NCBI RefSeq assembly: GCF_000092045.1
Contig: NC_007761.1
Span: 2,545,001 to 2,609,000 of the forward strand
DNA: 64,000 bases
Origin: Rhizobium etli CFN 42
GTDB taxonomy: Bacteria > Pseudomonadota > Alphaproteobacteria > Rhizobiales > Rhizobiaceae
Direction of reading: 5' to 3'
Position numbers and translations under genes: made by a program. The notes below the pieces were generated by a model. It did not search any database, was not told the origin of the DNA, and worked only from the letters and a program-made list of their open reading frames with translations. The first letter of the stretch is position 1. Each line of letters opens with the position of its first letter. Of the stretch, positions 9,229 through 17,883 are shown piece by piece.

Positions 9229-9249
9229 ACGCAAACCACTTGTTTGCGT
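9229..9249. promoter_or_regulatory. perfect inverted repeat between divergent cobT and cobS
   Basis: ACGCAAAC, five-base spacer CACTT, GTTTGCGT: an 8-bp perfect dyad about 40 bases upstream of the cobT start and about 110 upstream of the cobS start. It may be an operator shared by the two genes or a hairpin in one leader. No B12-box (GCCACTGG) is found in this region, so these genes seem not to be under a cobalamin riboswitch. Confidence 0.4.
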
Positions 9250-9362
9250 CGAGCAAATCAGCTTCTTTGCGGTGGCTCTCTCTTAAAGCCGGCGAACGAA
9301 GCGAACAACACCAAAAGCACCGCCGCGACCATAAGTCGGGACCTCCGGCAGAACGAAGCAGA

Positions 9363-10145
9363 ATGAAGATCAAGGATTATGCGGTCGATACCGCCCGCGC
9401 CGTCGCCTTTCTCAGTCGCCTTCCCATGCCGCCGGCGCTGTTCAACGGCTATGACGGCAGGCTAAACCGCCTAGTGCGCGCTTTTCCGTTCGCCGGCCTT
9501 CTCATCGGCTTTGTCCCTGCCGTCACCCTCCTCCTTCTTTTAAGCCTGCGCACCGATCCGCTGGTGGCCGCACTGGTCGCGCTTTCCGTCCAGGCTCTAG
9601 TCACCGGCGCGCTGCACGAAGATGGTCTGGCCGATACGGCCGACGGCATCGGCGGCGGCAGCAGTCGCGAACAGAGCCTCATCATCATGAAGGACAGCCG
9701 GATCGGCACCTATGGCGCGATAGCGCTGATTCTCTCCTTTGCGATCCGTGCAGCCGCGCTCGCCGCCATTATCCGCCATTCCTCGCCGCTCGCCGCAGCT
9801 CTTGCCATTCCTGCTGTCGCGGCGCTGAGCCGTGGTGCGATCGCCTGGCATTGGCAACGGTTGCCGCCGGCAAAGCCCGATGGCGTGGCCGCTTCGAACG
9901 GCCAGCCGAATGAGGCGGCGATGCATTTTGCGCTCGTCTCGGCCGGTCTCCTCGCGGCGCTTCTGATCTGGCCGCCATTCGGCCTGCGGCCGCTCGTCGC
10001 CGGCCTGCTCGTCGCCGGCGTTGCGGGATTTGCCTTCACCGTCTTCATCCGCCGCAAGCTTGCCGGCCACACCGGTGACACGCTGGGTGCGACCCAGCAG
10101 ATTTGCGAAATCGCCACCCTTTGCGCTCTTGCCACGGCCCTTTGA
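9363..10145 (+). CDS. cobS: adenosylcobinamide-GDP ribazoletransferase (cobalamin synthase)
   Basis: A 260-residue polytopic membrane enzyme that joins adenosylcobinamide-GDP and alpha-ribazole in the last assembly step of the cobalamin nucleotide loop. Family signatures are FLSRLPMP, the acidic motif [18 protein letters not shown] (about 80-97) and [12 protein letters not shown]. Several transmembrane helices follow, and the C terminus has [16 protein letters not shown]. The ATG at 9363 matches the family start ([18 protein letters not shown]); the frame is open upstream without a good start. It leads a likely operon with the DUF1289 and protease genes 17 bases downstream. Called cobV in Pseudomonas denitrificans. 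Confidence 0.93.
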   Translation: MKIKDYAVDTARAVAFLSRLPMPPALFNGYDGRLNRLVRAFPFAGLLIGFVPAVTLLLLLSLRTDPLVAALVALSVQALVTGALHEDGLADTADGIGGGSSREQSLIIMKDSRIGTYGAIALILSFAIRAAALAAIIRHSSPLAAALAIPAVAALSRGAIAWHWQRLPPAKPDGVAASNGQPNEAAMHFALVSAGLLAALLIWPPFGLRPLVAGLLVAGVAGFAFTVFIRRKLAGHTGDTLGATQQICEIATLCALATAL

Positions 10146-10162
10146 AACCCGATATATCCTGC

Positions 10163-10378
10163 ATGCAAACACCCTGCATTCACGTCTGCTCCATGGTTTC
10201 AGCCACCGGTTTTTGCGCCGGATGCGGCCGCACTCTTCAGGAAATCGGTGGCTGGATGGACTATACAGATGCCGAGCGCGGCGTGATCATGGCGCTGCTG
10301 CCGGCGAGGCTCGCAACCGCCGCCACGAGGAGCCATATAAAAACAAATCTCCCCAAGCGGCCGGAGCGGCCTTTATGA
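10163..10378 (+). CDS. DUF1289 family cysteine-rich small protein
   Basis: A 71-residue protein with the DUF1289 pattern: MQTPCIHVCSMVSATGFCAG, then CGRTLQEIGGW, giving four closely spaced cysteines (5, 9, 18, 21) that suggest metal or Fe-S binding. The typical helix DYTDAERGVIMALLPARL follows. It starts 17 bases after the cobS stop and its stop overlaps the start of the next gene (ATGA), so it is translationally linked to both neighbours. The biochemical role of the family is not established. Confidence 0.85.
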   Translation: MQTPCIHVCSMVSATGFCAGCGRTLQEIGGWMDYTDAERGVIMALLPARLATAATRSHIKTNLPKRPERPL

Positions 10379-11076
10379 TCCGCTTCACCGTCTTCCTCGT
10401 CTTAATCGGCATCGGCCTTGCCGTGCTGATACTCAACAATGACAGCAGCCGCATTCTCGGCTTGCAAAGCGACGATTTCGGCCGCGTCGTCTACCTGCTG
10501 CCGATCGCTCTGATGCTGTCGGCCGGCATATGGGGAAGCCGGCGCAGCGTGGGTGAAACCATGCGCCAGATGATGATCTGGCTGGTGATCATCCTGGCGC
10601 TCGTGACCGTCTATCTCTATCGCCAGGAAGCGCTCGGCGTCGGCAACCGCGTGCTCGCCGGCCTCGTTCCCGGCCGCGCCGTCGTCGTCACGACGAGCGA
10701 GGGTGGCAAGGAAATCATCCTGCACAAGCTGTTGAACGGCCATTTCGAAGCCGACGTCAATGTCAATGGCCGACCGGTCGAGATGCTCGTTGACACCGGC
10801 TCCAGCATGGTCGCGCTCTCGCACGAGGATGCCGAGCGCATCGGCATCGATCTCGCCGGCCTCACCTACTCGATGACTGTTATGACCGCCAACGGCCGCA
10901 GCCGCGCAGCCCCTGTCACACTCGATCAGGTGGCGATCGGTCCGATCGTCCGCAACAATGTCGCAGCCAGCGTCGCCGAGGACGGCCGGCTCGACCAGAG
11001 CCTGCTCGGCATGAGCTTCCTGGAAACGCTGGGCTCGATGCAGATGCAGACCGACGAACTGCGCCTGCGGGATTGA
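10375..11076 (+). CDS. membrane-anchored retropepsin-like aspartic protease (TIGR02281 type)
   Basis: A 233-residue protein with an N-terminal hydrophobic helix (IRFTVFLVLIGIGLAVLIL), two more membrane segments to about residue 80, and a periplasmic or exported retroviral-type aspartyl protease domain. The catalytic motif is MLVDTGSSMVALS (Asp140), followed by the flap-like VMTANG and a second ILG-like element SLLGMSFLETLG. One Asp per chain means it would work as a dimer, as retropepsins do. The ATG at 10375 overlaps the stop of the DUF1289 gene. The substrate is unknown. It is third in the cobS unit, with no evident link to cobalamin chemistry. Confidence 0.85.
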   Translation: MIRFTVFLVLIGIGLAVLILNNDSSRILGLQSDDFGRVVYLLPIALMLSAGIWGSRRSVGETMRQMMIWLVIILALVTVYLYRQEALGVGNRVLAGLVPGRAVVVTTSEGGKEIILHKLLNGHFEADVNVNGRPVEMLVDTGSSMVALSHEDAERIGIDLAGLTYSMTVMTANGRSRAAPVTLDQVAIGPIVRNNVAASVAEDGRLDQSLLGMSFLETLGSMQMQTDELRLRD

Positions 11077-11090
11077 GCCTGCAAAATAAA

Positions 11091-12374
11091 TTATCCTCCC
11101 GATCCGCTTTCGGCAGGCTCTCCATGAGGAACACGGCTTGCACGTCGCCGGTCGACTAAAGCTGCGAAAAGCGCTGCCGACAAGGCAAGCGATGCCGATG
11201 TCAGCAACATTGCGAACAGCGTCGGAACCGCGCCCGCCTCGGAAAGAAACAGCCCGGCGATCGAAGCGATCAACGCGGCGCCGGCGATCGACATGGCGGC
11301 GGCAAGTCCGGCAGCAGTACCCGCGAGATTTGCGCGAACCGACATCACGCCCAGATTGGCGGCGGGAAAGGTCAGACCGTTGCCGATGCCGATGAACATG
11401 CAGGGTCCGAAAAACGCCAGGACATGCGTGACGCCTGAGATCGACAGGATCAGTCCCAGCAGCAGGCCCATGCACGTCGACAGGCGCGCAATGACGAGTG
11501 TGGTGCTGAGCGATTTTCCCGCCAATCGGGCAGCGAGATAGCTGCCGAGAATGAACCCTGCGGGAACCATTCCCATGAAGAAGCCCAGTTTCGCGCTCGA
11601 TCCGCCGAGCGACGAAACAGCGGCCAGGGATGCGCCGCCGAGGAAGATATAGAGAGTGCCGGTGGAGCAGGCCATGCACAGCGTATACGCCCCGAACCGT
11701 GATGAGCTGAGAAGCTGCCGATAGGCAGCAAAGTAATTGCCTTTCGGTCCTGAGGCGTGTCCGGCCGTTTCCTTCAACTCGCGCATGGAGATGGCGAGGA
11801 TGGCTGCGCCAAGCAGCGCCAGAGCGACGAAGATCGCCCGCCACCCAAACGCTTCATCCAGAACGCCGCCGAAGCTCGGACCGAGCATCGGCGCGATGGC
11901 CCATCCCATGGCGACGTAGCCGATCCTATTGGCGGCCTGGCGGTCACCCGCCGTCTCCTTGATAACGACGAGGGCAACGCAGAAGCAGGCGGCGATCGAC
12001 GCCTGCATCACGCGAAACAACAGGAAAATGCCGATATTGGGAGCGAGCGCGCAGCCGATCGACGCGATCACGAAAATCGAAACGGCGATCAGCGCCACTG
12101 GCCGGCGTCCGTAGCGATCCGACATCGCCCCCGCGATAATTGCCGTCACGGCGTTGATGATCGCATAGCCGGCAATCGAAAGATTGACCAGTGCGAAATC
12201 GGCCCGAAACGTGGCAGCGATGTTTGGCAGCGCCGGCAGATATATGTTGACCGGCAATACCGAAAGCGCCGTCAGCAGCAGGAGGATCGTGCGTCGGGGT
12301 GCCGCCGTCGATGTCGTGACCGTTTTCTCGGTCAGGCGGCTGCCGGAAGTCTGAACTGAATTATTGCCTGTCAT
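11091..12374 (-). CDS. MFS multidrug exporter, Bcr/CflA-like
   Basis: A 427-residue major facilitator transporter with 12 predicted membrane helices. The first helix NIYLPALPNIAATF and loop 2-3 GAMSDRYGRRPVALIA are characteristic of the Bcr/CflA drug:proton antiporter branch, which exports bicyclomycin, chloramphenicol or similar compounds. The ATG at 12374 is chosen as the start; the frame is open for 72 further codons upstream, but those are low-complexity and lack family character. The gene is convergent with the protease gene (14 bases apart). A 437-base region upstream separates it from a divergent transporter. No regulator is adjacent and the substrate cannot be predicted. Confidence 0.87.
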   Translation of the reverse strand: MTGNNSVQTSGSRLTEKTVTTSTAAPRRTILLLLTALSVLPVNIYLPALPNIAATFRADFALVNLSIAGYAIINAVTAIIAGAMSDRYGRRPVALIAVSIFVIASIGCALAPNIGIFLLFRVMQASIAACFCVALVVIKETAGDRQAANRIGYVAMGWAIAPMLGPSFGGVLDEAFGWRAIFVALALLGAAILAISMRELKETAGHASGPKGNYFAAYRQLLSSSRFGAYTLCMACSTGTLYIFLGGASLAAVSSLGGSSAKLGFFMGMVPAGFILGSYLAARLAGKSLSTTLVIARLSTCMGLLLGLILSISGVTHVLAFFGPCMFIGIGNGLTFPAANLGVMSVRANLAGTAAGLAAAMSIAGAALIASIAGLFLSEAGAVPTLFAMLLTSASLALSAALFAALVDRRRASRVPHGEPAESGSGG

Positions 12375-12811
12375 GGTCCTGCCCGTCTTGTCAGCGAGAT
12401 TTGTGGAGAGTCTGACGAGGCGAGGCGAAATTCGGGGCACAAAAAAAGCCCCGTCAGGAGCTTGATCTACAGCGCATTGGGCTGATCGCCGGATGGTTAC
12501 ACCATCCTGCCCATGCGCTTTATCACCACGACAAGAACCATTGCGATCTTCATGGCCGCTATGGCTAGACGAATATTTCCACCCCGTCAACGTGAGGTTT
12601 CACCGCCCGTTGGAAATGCAAGCCAGCCAACCCGTGCGACCAATGGCGCGATGCCGCTTTACGGCACGGGCCGGATCTGTCACCTTCACCCGCAAAACAA
12701 CAAGACCACAAAGAGCAAGAAGAAACTCCTAGTCTGGTGGCACCCCGCATGTTCGATCGGCCTTCGCCTGAGGCGAAGGCTTGACCTATGGGTGCGACAG
12801 GAGTCCTCGCG
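12375..12811. other. divergent intergenic region between MFS exporter and DMT-type gene
   Basis: About 440 bases with no supported gene; the short frames on both strands have no family character. It must contain the promoters of the MFS gene (minus) and the small transporter gene (plus). A strong hairpin lies close to the latter and is listed separately. Confidence 0.5.
12760..12780. repeat. perfect hairpin upstream of the DMT-type gene
   Basis: GCCTTCGCC, loop TGA, GGCGAAGGC: a 9-bp perfect stem ending 31 bases before the chosen start at 12812. There is no T tract on either side, so it is not a typical terminator; it may be a leader hairpin or a small palindromic repeat. Confidence 0.5.
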
Positions 12812-13249
12812 ATGAATTCACTCTGGCCGATCGTCATCGGCGGCATTCTGCCCGCCATTTTCTGGGGCATCACCGCCATCTTCCAGAAGCAGAGCGCCAT
12901 GTCCGCCACCGGCTCCGCCGTCTATCTGATCGCCTTCGGCGCCGCCTGTGCTCTCGCCGGCTTGGTCGCCGCGCTGATCTGGCGCCCCGCTCCCTGGAGC
13001 ATCGAGGGGCTCGGTTTTGCCGCGACCGCCGGCGCCTGCTTCGCCCTCGGCACTGGCCTCATCAGCTTCGCGCTCTTCGCTTACGGCGTCCCTGTCTCGA
13101 AACTGGCGCCAATCTGGAGCTGCAACGTGCTGGTGACGCTGGCAATCGGCGCCCTCTTCCTCGGCGAGGCCTCTGATTTGAACATGGTCAAGCTCGCCGC
13201 TGGAACCTTCCTCATTTTATCCGGCGCCCTGCTCGTCAGCAGCGCCTGA
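12812..13249 (+). CDS. half-size EamA/DMT-type membrane transporter
   Basis: A 145-residue membrane protein with about five helices and a C-terminal EamA-like half: YGVPVSKLAPIWSCNVLVTL followed by IGALFLGEA. Full-length EamA transporters have two such halves (about 290 residues), so this protein would have to dimerise, as small DMT proteins do. The ATG at 12812 is preferred because AGGAG precedes it by eight bases; an in-frame ATG lies at 12788. The substrate is unknown; candidates in the superfamily range from metabolites to cations. It is monocistronic. Confidence 0.72.
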   Translation: MNSLWPIVIGGILPAIFWGITAIFQKQSAMSATGSAVYLIAFGAACALAGLVAALIWRPAPWSIEGLGFAATAGACFALGTGLISFALFAYGVPVSKLAPIWSCNVLVTLAIGALFLGEASDLNMVKLAAGTFLILSGALLVSSA

Positions 13250-13353
13250 GGGAAAATGCGCAAGATAAAACAATCAATAGGAGACAAGGACTTCGCCGAT
13301 AATAGGTCGCTGCCTTACAACGAGCGGAACCGCAATACCGAAATCAGACTCGC

Positions 13354-13731
13354 CTAAAAAGCTGTCGGCGGCAACTCGCCGGCCGGAAAAATCGATGTGC
13401 GATCGCGAGCCCGTGAAGGAACAGGGATCAGACCAGCAATAGATGCGCAGTTCACCCCCTTCAAGCCCGAATACACCATGATCGTGAGATGGACCGCGGG
13501 ATCGGCATGGTCGACAAGGTCACAAGCAACATCCGGAACGCATGCTACCTCAGAGATTGGCTCGTTTTGCCCCATGACCACGGCATAAGTAACTTTGACG
13601 GGCGCTGCGGCCAGCTGCGACCGGCTTTCTTGTGGGGTCAGGCAGAGGACCGTGGCAATCGCGATGTATGCAAACACGCTACTGGTGATCATCCCCTTGC
13701 CCCCGCGACCGATGACAGCAACGCTCGACAT
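13354..13731 (-). CDS. putative secreted protein (hypothetical)
   Basis: A 125-residue frame. The start at 13731 gives a plausible signal peptide: positive n-region (GRGGKG), hydrophobic core (ITSSVFAYIAIATVLCL), and a likely cleavage near residue 40. The mature part has three cysteines (ACVPDVACD, then VNCAS) that could form disulfides. No family is recognised. It is divergent from the LysR gene at 13832, the usual place for a LysR target, though that link is only positional. The start has no strong ribosome-binding site and the frame could be spurious. Confidence 0.4.
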   Translation of the reverse strand: MSSVAVIGRGGKGMITSSVFAYIAIATVLCLTPQESRSQLAAAPVKVTYAVVMGQNEPISEVACVPDVACDLVDHADPAVHLTIMVYSGLKGVNCASIAGLIPVPSRARDRTSIFPAGELPPTAF

Positions 13732-13831
13732 TTTTCGTGTTTAAATTGCGGCGCTTCTTCGCCAAGCGGGTCCATTGCCGCCTGGTCCTCTCTGTTGATA
13801 TCCTGCGCCTGCTCAATGCCGGAAACCTGAC

Positions 13832-14767
13832 ATGACTCCACGACAACTGAAGACATTCCTTGCGGTGATACGCCACGGAAACCTCACGCGCGCCGCTGCC
13901 GAAGTCAACCTCGCCCAATCGAGCCTCAGTGACCAGATACAGGCGTTGGAAGAGGAATTAGGCGCCGAGCTCTTTGTTCGATCCCGGCAAGGTGTCGTCC
14001 CCACTCCGGCAGCGGCAGCTCTGAAGGCCTATGCGGAAGAGATCTTGGCGCTGAATGGCGAGGCGAAGGACGCGGTCCGCTCGGCCGCCGGCAACGCCGA
14101 ACTATCAGTCATATTGGGCACGCTCGAAACCATCGCCGCTGAAAGGCTGGCGCCCTGGCTCTCCAGCTTACGTCGGCAGAACCCCGGCCTCGCCCTCAAA
14201 CTGAAGGTTGGCGGCAGTGGTGAATTGCATGCGCAATTGCAGAACGGCTCGATCGACGTCGCCTTCACCTTCGATCGCGACCATGAGGACGAGCGCTTCG
14301 CGACGCGCCATATCTGCAGCGAACCGCTGGTGTTGATCGCGGGCCGCAACGCGCAGCTATACTCATTTGAGAACCTGGCGGCACTGAGCACCGCCCACTT
14401 TGTCGCGACCGAAGCCGGCTGCGTCTATCGCCATCTGTTCGATAATGCCTTTGCCGAAGCGGGCGTGACGCCGCCGCCCATTGCGACGGAAGCAGACAGT
14501 ATAGCGACGATCATTCGCCTCGTTGCCTCCGGCACCGGCTATGGGCTTGTCCCGCGCCTCGCGATCGGGCTGTCTCCGGCGCACAGCGATATCGTCGAAT
14601 TGTCGTGGCCTGGCAAACCGCCAGCCGCTTCACTGGTGATGAGGTGGCGGCGCCGGCGCGTTCAGCCGCCGGCGCTCGCCCTTATCCTGGAGTCAGCAAG
14701 GGAACATCTCTCGCCGGTCAGACCAGCCGATGTCCGCCCTCGACATGCAGGATTGTCCCTGTCGTAA
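13832..14767 (+). CDS. LysR-family transcriptional regulator
   Basis: A 311-residue LysR-type regulator. The N-terminal helix-turn-helix is MTPRQLKTFLAVIRHGNLTR through AQSSLSDQIQALEEELGAEL (about 1-60), followed by a periplasmic-binding-like effector domain (about 90-290) that includes GSIDVAFTFDRD and GYGLVPRLA. The last 50 bases overlap antiparallel with the end of the SDR gene. Possible targets are the divergent small secreted protein upstream or the convergent SDR. The inducer is unknown. Confidence 0.9.
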   Translation: MTPRQLKTFLAVIRHGNLTRAAAEVNLAQSSLSDQIQALEEELGAELFVRSRQGVVPTPAAAALKAYAEEILALNGEAKDAVRSAAGNAELSVILGTLETIAAERLAPWLSSLRRQNPGLALKLKVGGSGELHAQLQNGSIDVAFTFDRDHEDERFATRHICSEPLVLIAGRNAQLYSFENLAALSTAHFVATEAGCVYRHLFDNAFAEAGVTPPPIATEADSIATIIRLVASGTGYGLVPRLAIGLSPAHSDIVELSWPGKPPAASLVMRWRRRRVQPPALALILESAREHLSPVRPADVRPRHAGLSLS

Positions 14768-15455
14768 AGCCGTTGCCGATGAGAAAACGGATTGCGTCGG
14801 CAATATCCTCCGGCTGCCCTACCCGGCCTGCCGGTAGGCGCTCCGCCATCGCGTCCAGCGTCGCTTGTTTGGCATCGCCGGCGACAAAGCCCCAGATCGG
14901 CGTATCGACCCATCCGGGCGATACGGCGTTGATACGGATGGGAGCCAACTCGAGGGCAAGCGCTCTCACCAGGCCCTCGAGCGCCGCATTGACCGCTGCG
15001 ACCACTGAGCCACGCGCTGCCGGTCGATAGGCGGCGACTCCAGAGGTATAGGTAATGGATCCTGCCGGCGGCAGACGGATGGCGCCATGTTTCGCCAGCA
15101 AAAGCGGTCCGTAGAACTTGCTTTCGACCACCCGTTGTGCCGCCACAAGCTCGATCGACGGCAGGAGTTGATAGGCGCCTTCGATATCGGCCGCCGTGCT
15201 AACGATATGATCCAGCGGTTCGCCGCCCTGAAACAGCGCGGCGACCTCCTCCTCCCGGGTTATATCGACGGCACGTGTCGCAAGATTCGGATGGTCACCG
15301 AGGTGGCGGCGGGCTGCCGCGAGCCTCTCCCGGCTGCGCCCCGCGATCGTCACGGACGCTCCCTCGGCAAGCAGGCGCATGGCAAGCGCCAGACCCATGC
15401 CGGAACCGCCGCCGACGATTAACACCTTCGCACCTTCAATCCTGATAGCAGTCAT
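14718..15455 (-). CDS. SDR-fold oxidoreductase-like protein with altered active site
   Basis: A 245-residue short-chain dehydrogenase/reductase fold. The nucleotide-binding motif is intact (VLIVGGGSGMGLALA), as are the strand-5 Ser region (ITYTSGVAAYRP) and the C-terminal INAVSPGWVDTPIW and LHVEGG. The YxxxK catalytic pair is missing: where YSASKAAL is expected the sequence reads SVVAAVNAALEGL, with Val for Tyr and Asn for Lys. The NNAG motif is also changed (STAAD). It may bind NAD(P)(H) without classical catalysis or use other residues. The ATG at 15455 fits the family N terminus. It is convergent with the LysR gene, with a 50-base overlap. Confidence 0.8.
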   Translation of the reverse strand: MTAIRIEGAKVLIVGGGSGMGLALAMRLLAEGASVTIAGRSRERLAAARRHLGDHPNLATRAVDITREEEVAALFQGGEPLDHIVSTAADIEGAYQLLPSIELVAAQRVVESKFYGPLLLAKHGAIRLPPAGSITYTSGVAAYRPAARGSVVAAVNAALEGLVRALALELAPIRINAVSPGWVDTPIWGFVAGDAKQATLDAMAERLPAGRVGQPEDIADAIRFLIGNGFTTGTILHVEGGHRLV

Positions 15456-15561
15456 CTCGCATCTCCATTTGAATGAGAGAGCAGATGCCCCGGACCGCTG
15501 CGGAAGAAAAACGGAAGAAATCGATAGCGTCATCGGAGTTTCCGATCACGCGCGATCAGCG

Positions 15562-16323
15562 TCAGTTGCGCAGCCGGTAACCGGTCTTGAAGATCCAGCC
15601 GAGCGTGCCGAGGCAGATCGCCAGGAACACCGTGATCATCGACAGACTGGTCGCCGGATTGACATCGGCGATCCCGTAGAAGCTCCAGCGGAATCCGCTG
15701 ACGAGATAGAGGACCGGATTGAAGTGGCTGACTGCCTGCCAAAAGGGTGGCAGCATGTTGATCGAGTAGAAGCTGCCGCCGAGGAAGGTCAGCGGCGGCA
15801 CCACCAGCATCGGTATGAGGTTCAACTGCTCGAAATTGCCGGCCCAGATGCCGATCATGAAGCCGAACAGACTGAAGGTGACGGCTGTCAGCAGAAAGAA
15901 CAGGATCATCATGAAGGGATGCTCGATCCTGACGTCGACAAAAAGATTGGCGGTCAAGAGGATAATGACACCGATGATCATCCCCTTGGTCGCCGCCGCC
16001 CCGACGTAACCGAGCAGGATTTCCGTCATCGCCACCGGCGCCGACAGCACCTCATAGATCGTACCGGTGAATTTCGGGAAGTAAATGCCGAAGGAACCGT
16101 TGCTGATACACTGGCCGAGCAGTGTCAGCATGATCAGGCCGGGTGTGATGAAGGCGCCGTAGGAGACACCCTCCACTTCCTGAATGCGCGAGCCGATAGC
16201 CGCGCCGAAGACAATGAAATAAAGGGATGTTGAAATCACCGGTGAGATGACGCTCTGCAGCAGCGTTCGGCGTGTGCGCGCCATTTCGAAGAAATAGATT
16301 GATTTGATTGCCTCGACATTCAT
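15562..16323 (-). CDS. ABC-2 type transporter permease
   Basis: A 253-residue membrane subunit with six predicted helices and the ABC-2 signature region [20 protein letters not shown] followed by [15 protein letters not shown]. It resembles E. coli YadH and pairs with the ATPase encoded upstream; their coding regions overlap by four bases (ATGA), so expression is coupled. The pair most likely exports a lipid, polysaccharide or drug; the substrate cannot be read from sequence. Confidence 0.9.
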   Translation of the reverse strand: MNVEAIKSIYFFEMARTRRTLLQSVISPVISTSLYFIVFGAAIGSRIQEVEGVSYGAFITPGLIMLTLLGQCISNGSFGIYFPKFTGTIYEVLSAPVAMTEILLGYVGAAATKGMIIGVIILLTANLFVDVRIEHPFMMILFFLLTAVTFSLFGFMIGIWAGNFEQLNLIPMLVVPPLTFLGGSFYSINMLPPFWQAVSHFNPVLYLVSGFRWSFYGIADVNPATSLSMITVFLAICLGTLGWIFKTGYRLRN

Positions 16324-17246
16324 TTTGCCGCTCCCACCAGCGCCACGAAGATGTCTTCGAGCGAACTCTGCCGCGTCGAGAGATCTTTGAAGTGGATATT
16401 GTTCTCGCCGAGCCGCGTGAGCAACGTCGCAATGCTTTCCTGCTCATTGTCGGCGTCAAAATCATAGGTCAGCCGGCTTCCGTCTGCTTCCAGCGTCAGC
16501 CCGTTACCGGCAAAGCAATCCGGCAATCGTTCGAGCGGATCGGTGAGATCGAGGATGAGCTGCTTGCGGCCGAGCTTGGCCATCAGCGCCGCTTTGTCCT
16601 CGACGAGCAGCAGTTCGCCGCCATTGATGACTCCCACCCGATCAGCGATTTCCTCAGCCTCTTCGATGTAATGCGTCGTCAGGATGATGGTCACGCCCGA
16701 GGCTCGAAGCTCTTCGACGACATGCCACATGTCCTTGCGCAGCGTCACGTCGACGCCGGCGGTCGGCTCGTCGAGGAAAAGAATATCCGGCTCGTGGGAA
16801 AGTGCCTTGGCAATCAGCACCCGCCGCTTCATGCCGCCGGAGAGCTGGCGCAACATATTGTCCTTCTTGTCCCACAGTGACAGCGCCCGCAGCACCTTTT
16901 CGATATGGGCGGGATTGGCCTTCTTGCCGTGCAGCCCCCGGGAAAAGCTCACTGTATTGAACACCGTCTCGAACTGGTCGGTGGTCAGTTCCTGCGGCAC
17001 CAGGCCAATCATCGAGCGCGTGGCTCGGAAATCCTTCACGACGTCGTGGCCGGCGACGAGAACCTGACCTCCACTTGGATTGGCGATACCGCAGATGATC
17101 GAGATCAGTGTCGTCTTGCCGGCGCCGTTGGGCCCGAGCAGCGCCAGGATCTCGCCCTTCTCGACAGTCAGATTGATACCCTTCAGGGCCTCGAACCCAT
17201 TGGCATAGGTCTTCGTCAGGTTCTGAACAGAAATAATGGGAGCCAT
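16320..17246 (-). CDS. ABC-2 exporter ATP-binding subunit
   Basis: A 308-residue ATPase with Walker [10 protein letters not shown] (about 38-46), Q-loop [12 protein letters not shown] signature [15 protein letters not shown], Walker [13 protein letters not shown] and switch His in [12 protein letters not shown]-terminal extension of about 80 residues is typical of the YadG/DrrA-like exporter branch. It is first in a two-gene operon with the permease. The upstream 640 bases contain no gene on this strand. Confidence 0.92.
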   Translation of the reverse strand: MAPIISVQNLTKTYANGFEALKGINLTVEKGEILALLGPNGAGKTTLISIICGIANPSGGQVLVAGHDVVKDFRATRSMIGLVPQELTTDQFETVFNTVSFSRGLHGKKANPAHIEKVLRALSLWDKKDNMLRQLSGGMKRRVLIAKALSHEPDILFLDEPTAGVDVTLRKDMWHVVEELRASGVTIILTTHYIEEAEEIADRVGVINGGELLLVEDKAALMAKLGRKQLILDLTDPLERLPDCFAGNGLTLEADGSRLTYDFDADNEQESIATLLTRLGENNIHFKDLSTRQSSLEDIFVALVGAAK

Positions 17247-17883
17247 GCGGAACTCTTGGGATTATCGAAGTATTTCGGGCCGCTATATAGTTCGTCCGCG
17301 ACGCTTTGACATCCTTCGGGAACGTGAACAGTGCATTCACACAGCACCAACACCGCCGCTAACAGCACAGAGTCACCCATGGGTGACATGATCGAAACAC
17401 CTATCTCGACGGCTATTCCTCCGACGGAAAGAAAGGTGATGGCCGATTTGGAATGTCATCTTCCGGTGATATTCATGCGCGATAAGAGAGCCGAGGCAAG
17501 CACCGGCATCCGCCCCGCCGCCCATTCCTTTGCGGAGCCGTCTTACGGCGTTCTCGTTACGCCCATTTCCGCTGTCTCGGCATGTAATGAAATTTATTGT
17601 CAGTTACCAAGTGCTAGGACCGGCCAGTCTCCCCTGTCGAGCCGCGTTCGTCTCAGCCGGCCTCTGCGCCGGCTTTCTTTTTAGGAGGGCAAACGGAAAG
17701 CCGGCGGGGTGCTTCAGGATAAGATCGGAGAGAAGCCGCGGCTCACTCAGGGAACGCACCAGAAAGACACCGATGACCGACGACCTCGCATGGCGTTCCA
17801 GACGCAGGGTAAACCGATCAGCCCATCCTGAGGCGCGGAGGCCAAAGCCGGAGGCCCGTAGGACGAGAGGGTTGGGAAGCCCC
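17247..17883. other. intergenic region with an isolated plus-strand terminator
   Basis: About 640 bases between the ABC ATPase (start at 17246, minus) and the end of the GH43 gene (17884, minus). No supported protein gene. A strong intrinsic terminator at 17655-17682 faces the plus strand although no annotated gene is transcribed that way here. A segment at about 17823-17876 (CATCCTGAGGCGCGGAGGCC onward) looks like a degenerate copy of the repeat at 31513-31640. Confidence 0.5.
17655..17682 (+). terminator. rho-independent terminator with no upstream gene
   Basis: Stem AGCCGGC / GCCGGCT with a six-base CTCTGC loop, followed directly by TTCTTTTT. The T-rich tail is only on the plus strand. 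The nearest plus-strand gene ends kilobases upstream, so a short non-coding transcript ending here is likely. A CTCCCC stretch about 25 bases upstream resembles the anti-Shine-Dalgarno motif of trans-acting small RNAs. No convincing promoter was found, so the RNA itself is not annotated. Confidence 0.6.

Noticed and set aside
17331..17684. 117-codon plus-strand frame in the gap before the GH43 gene
   Set aside because: Low-complexity, no recognisable fold, and it runs through the terminator hairpin.
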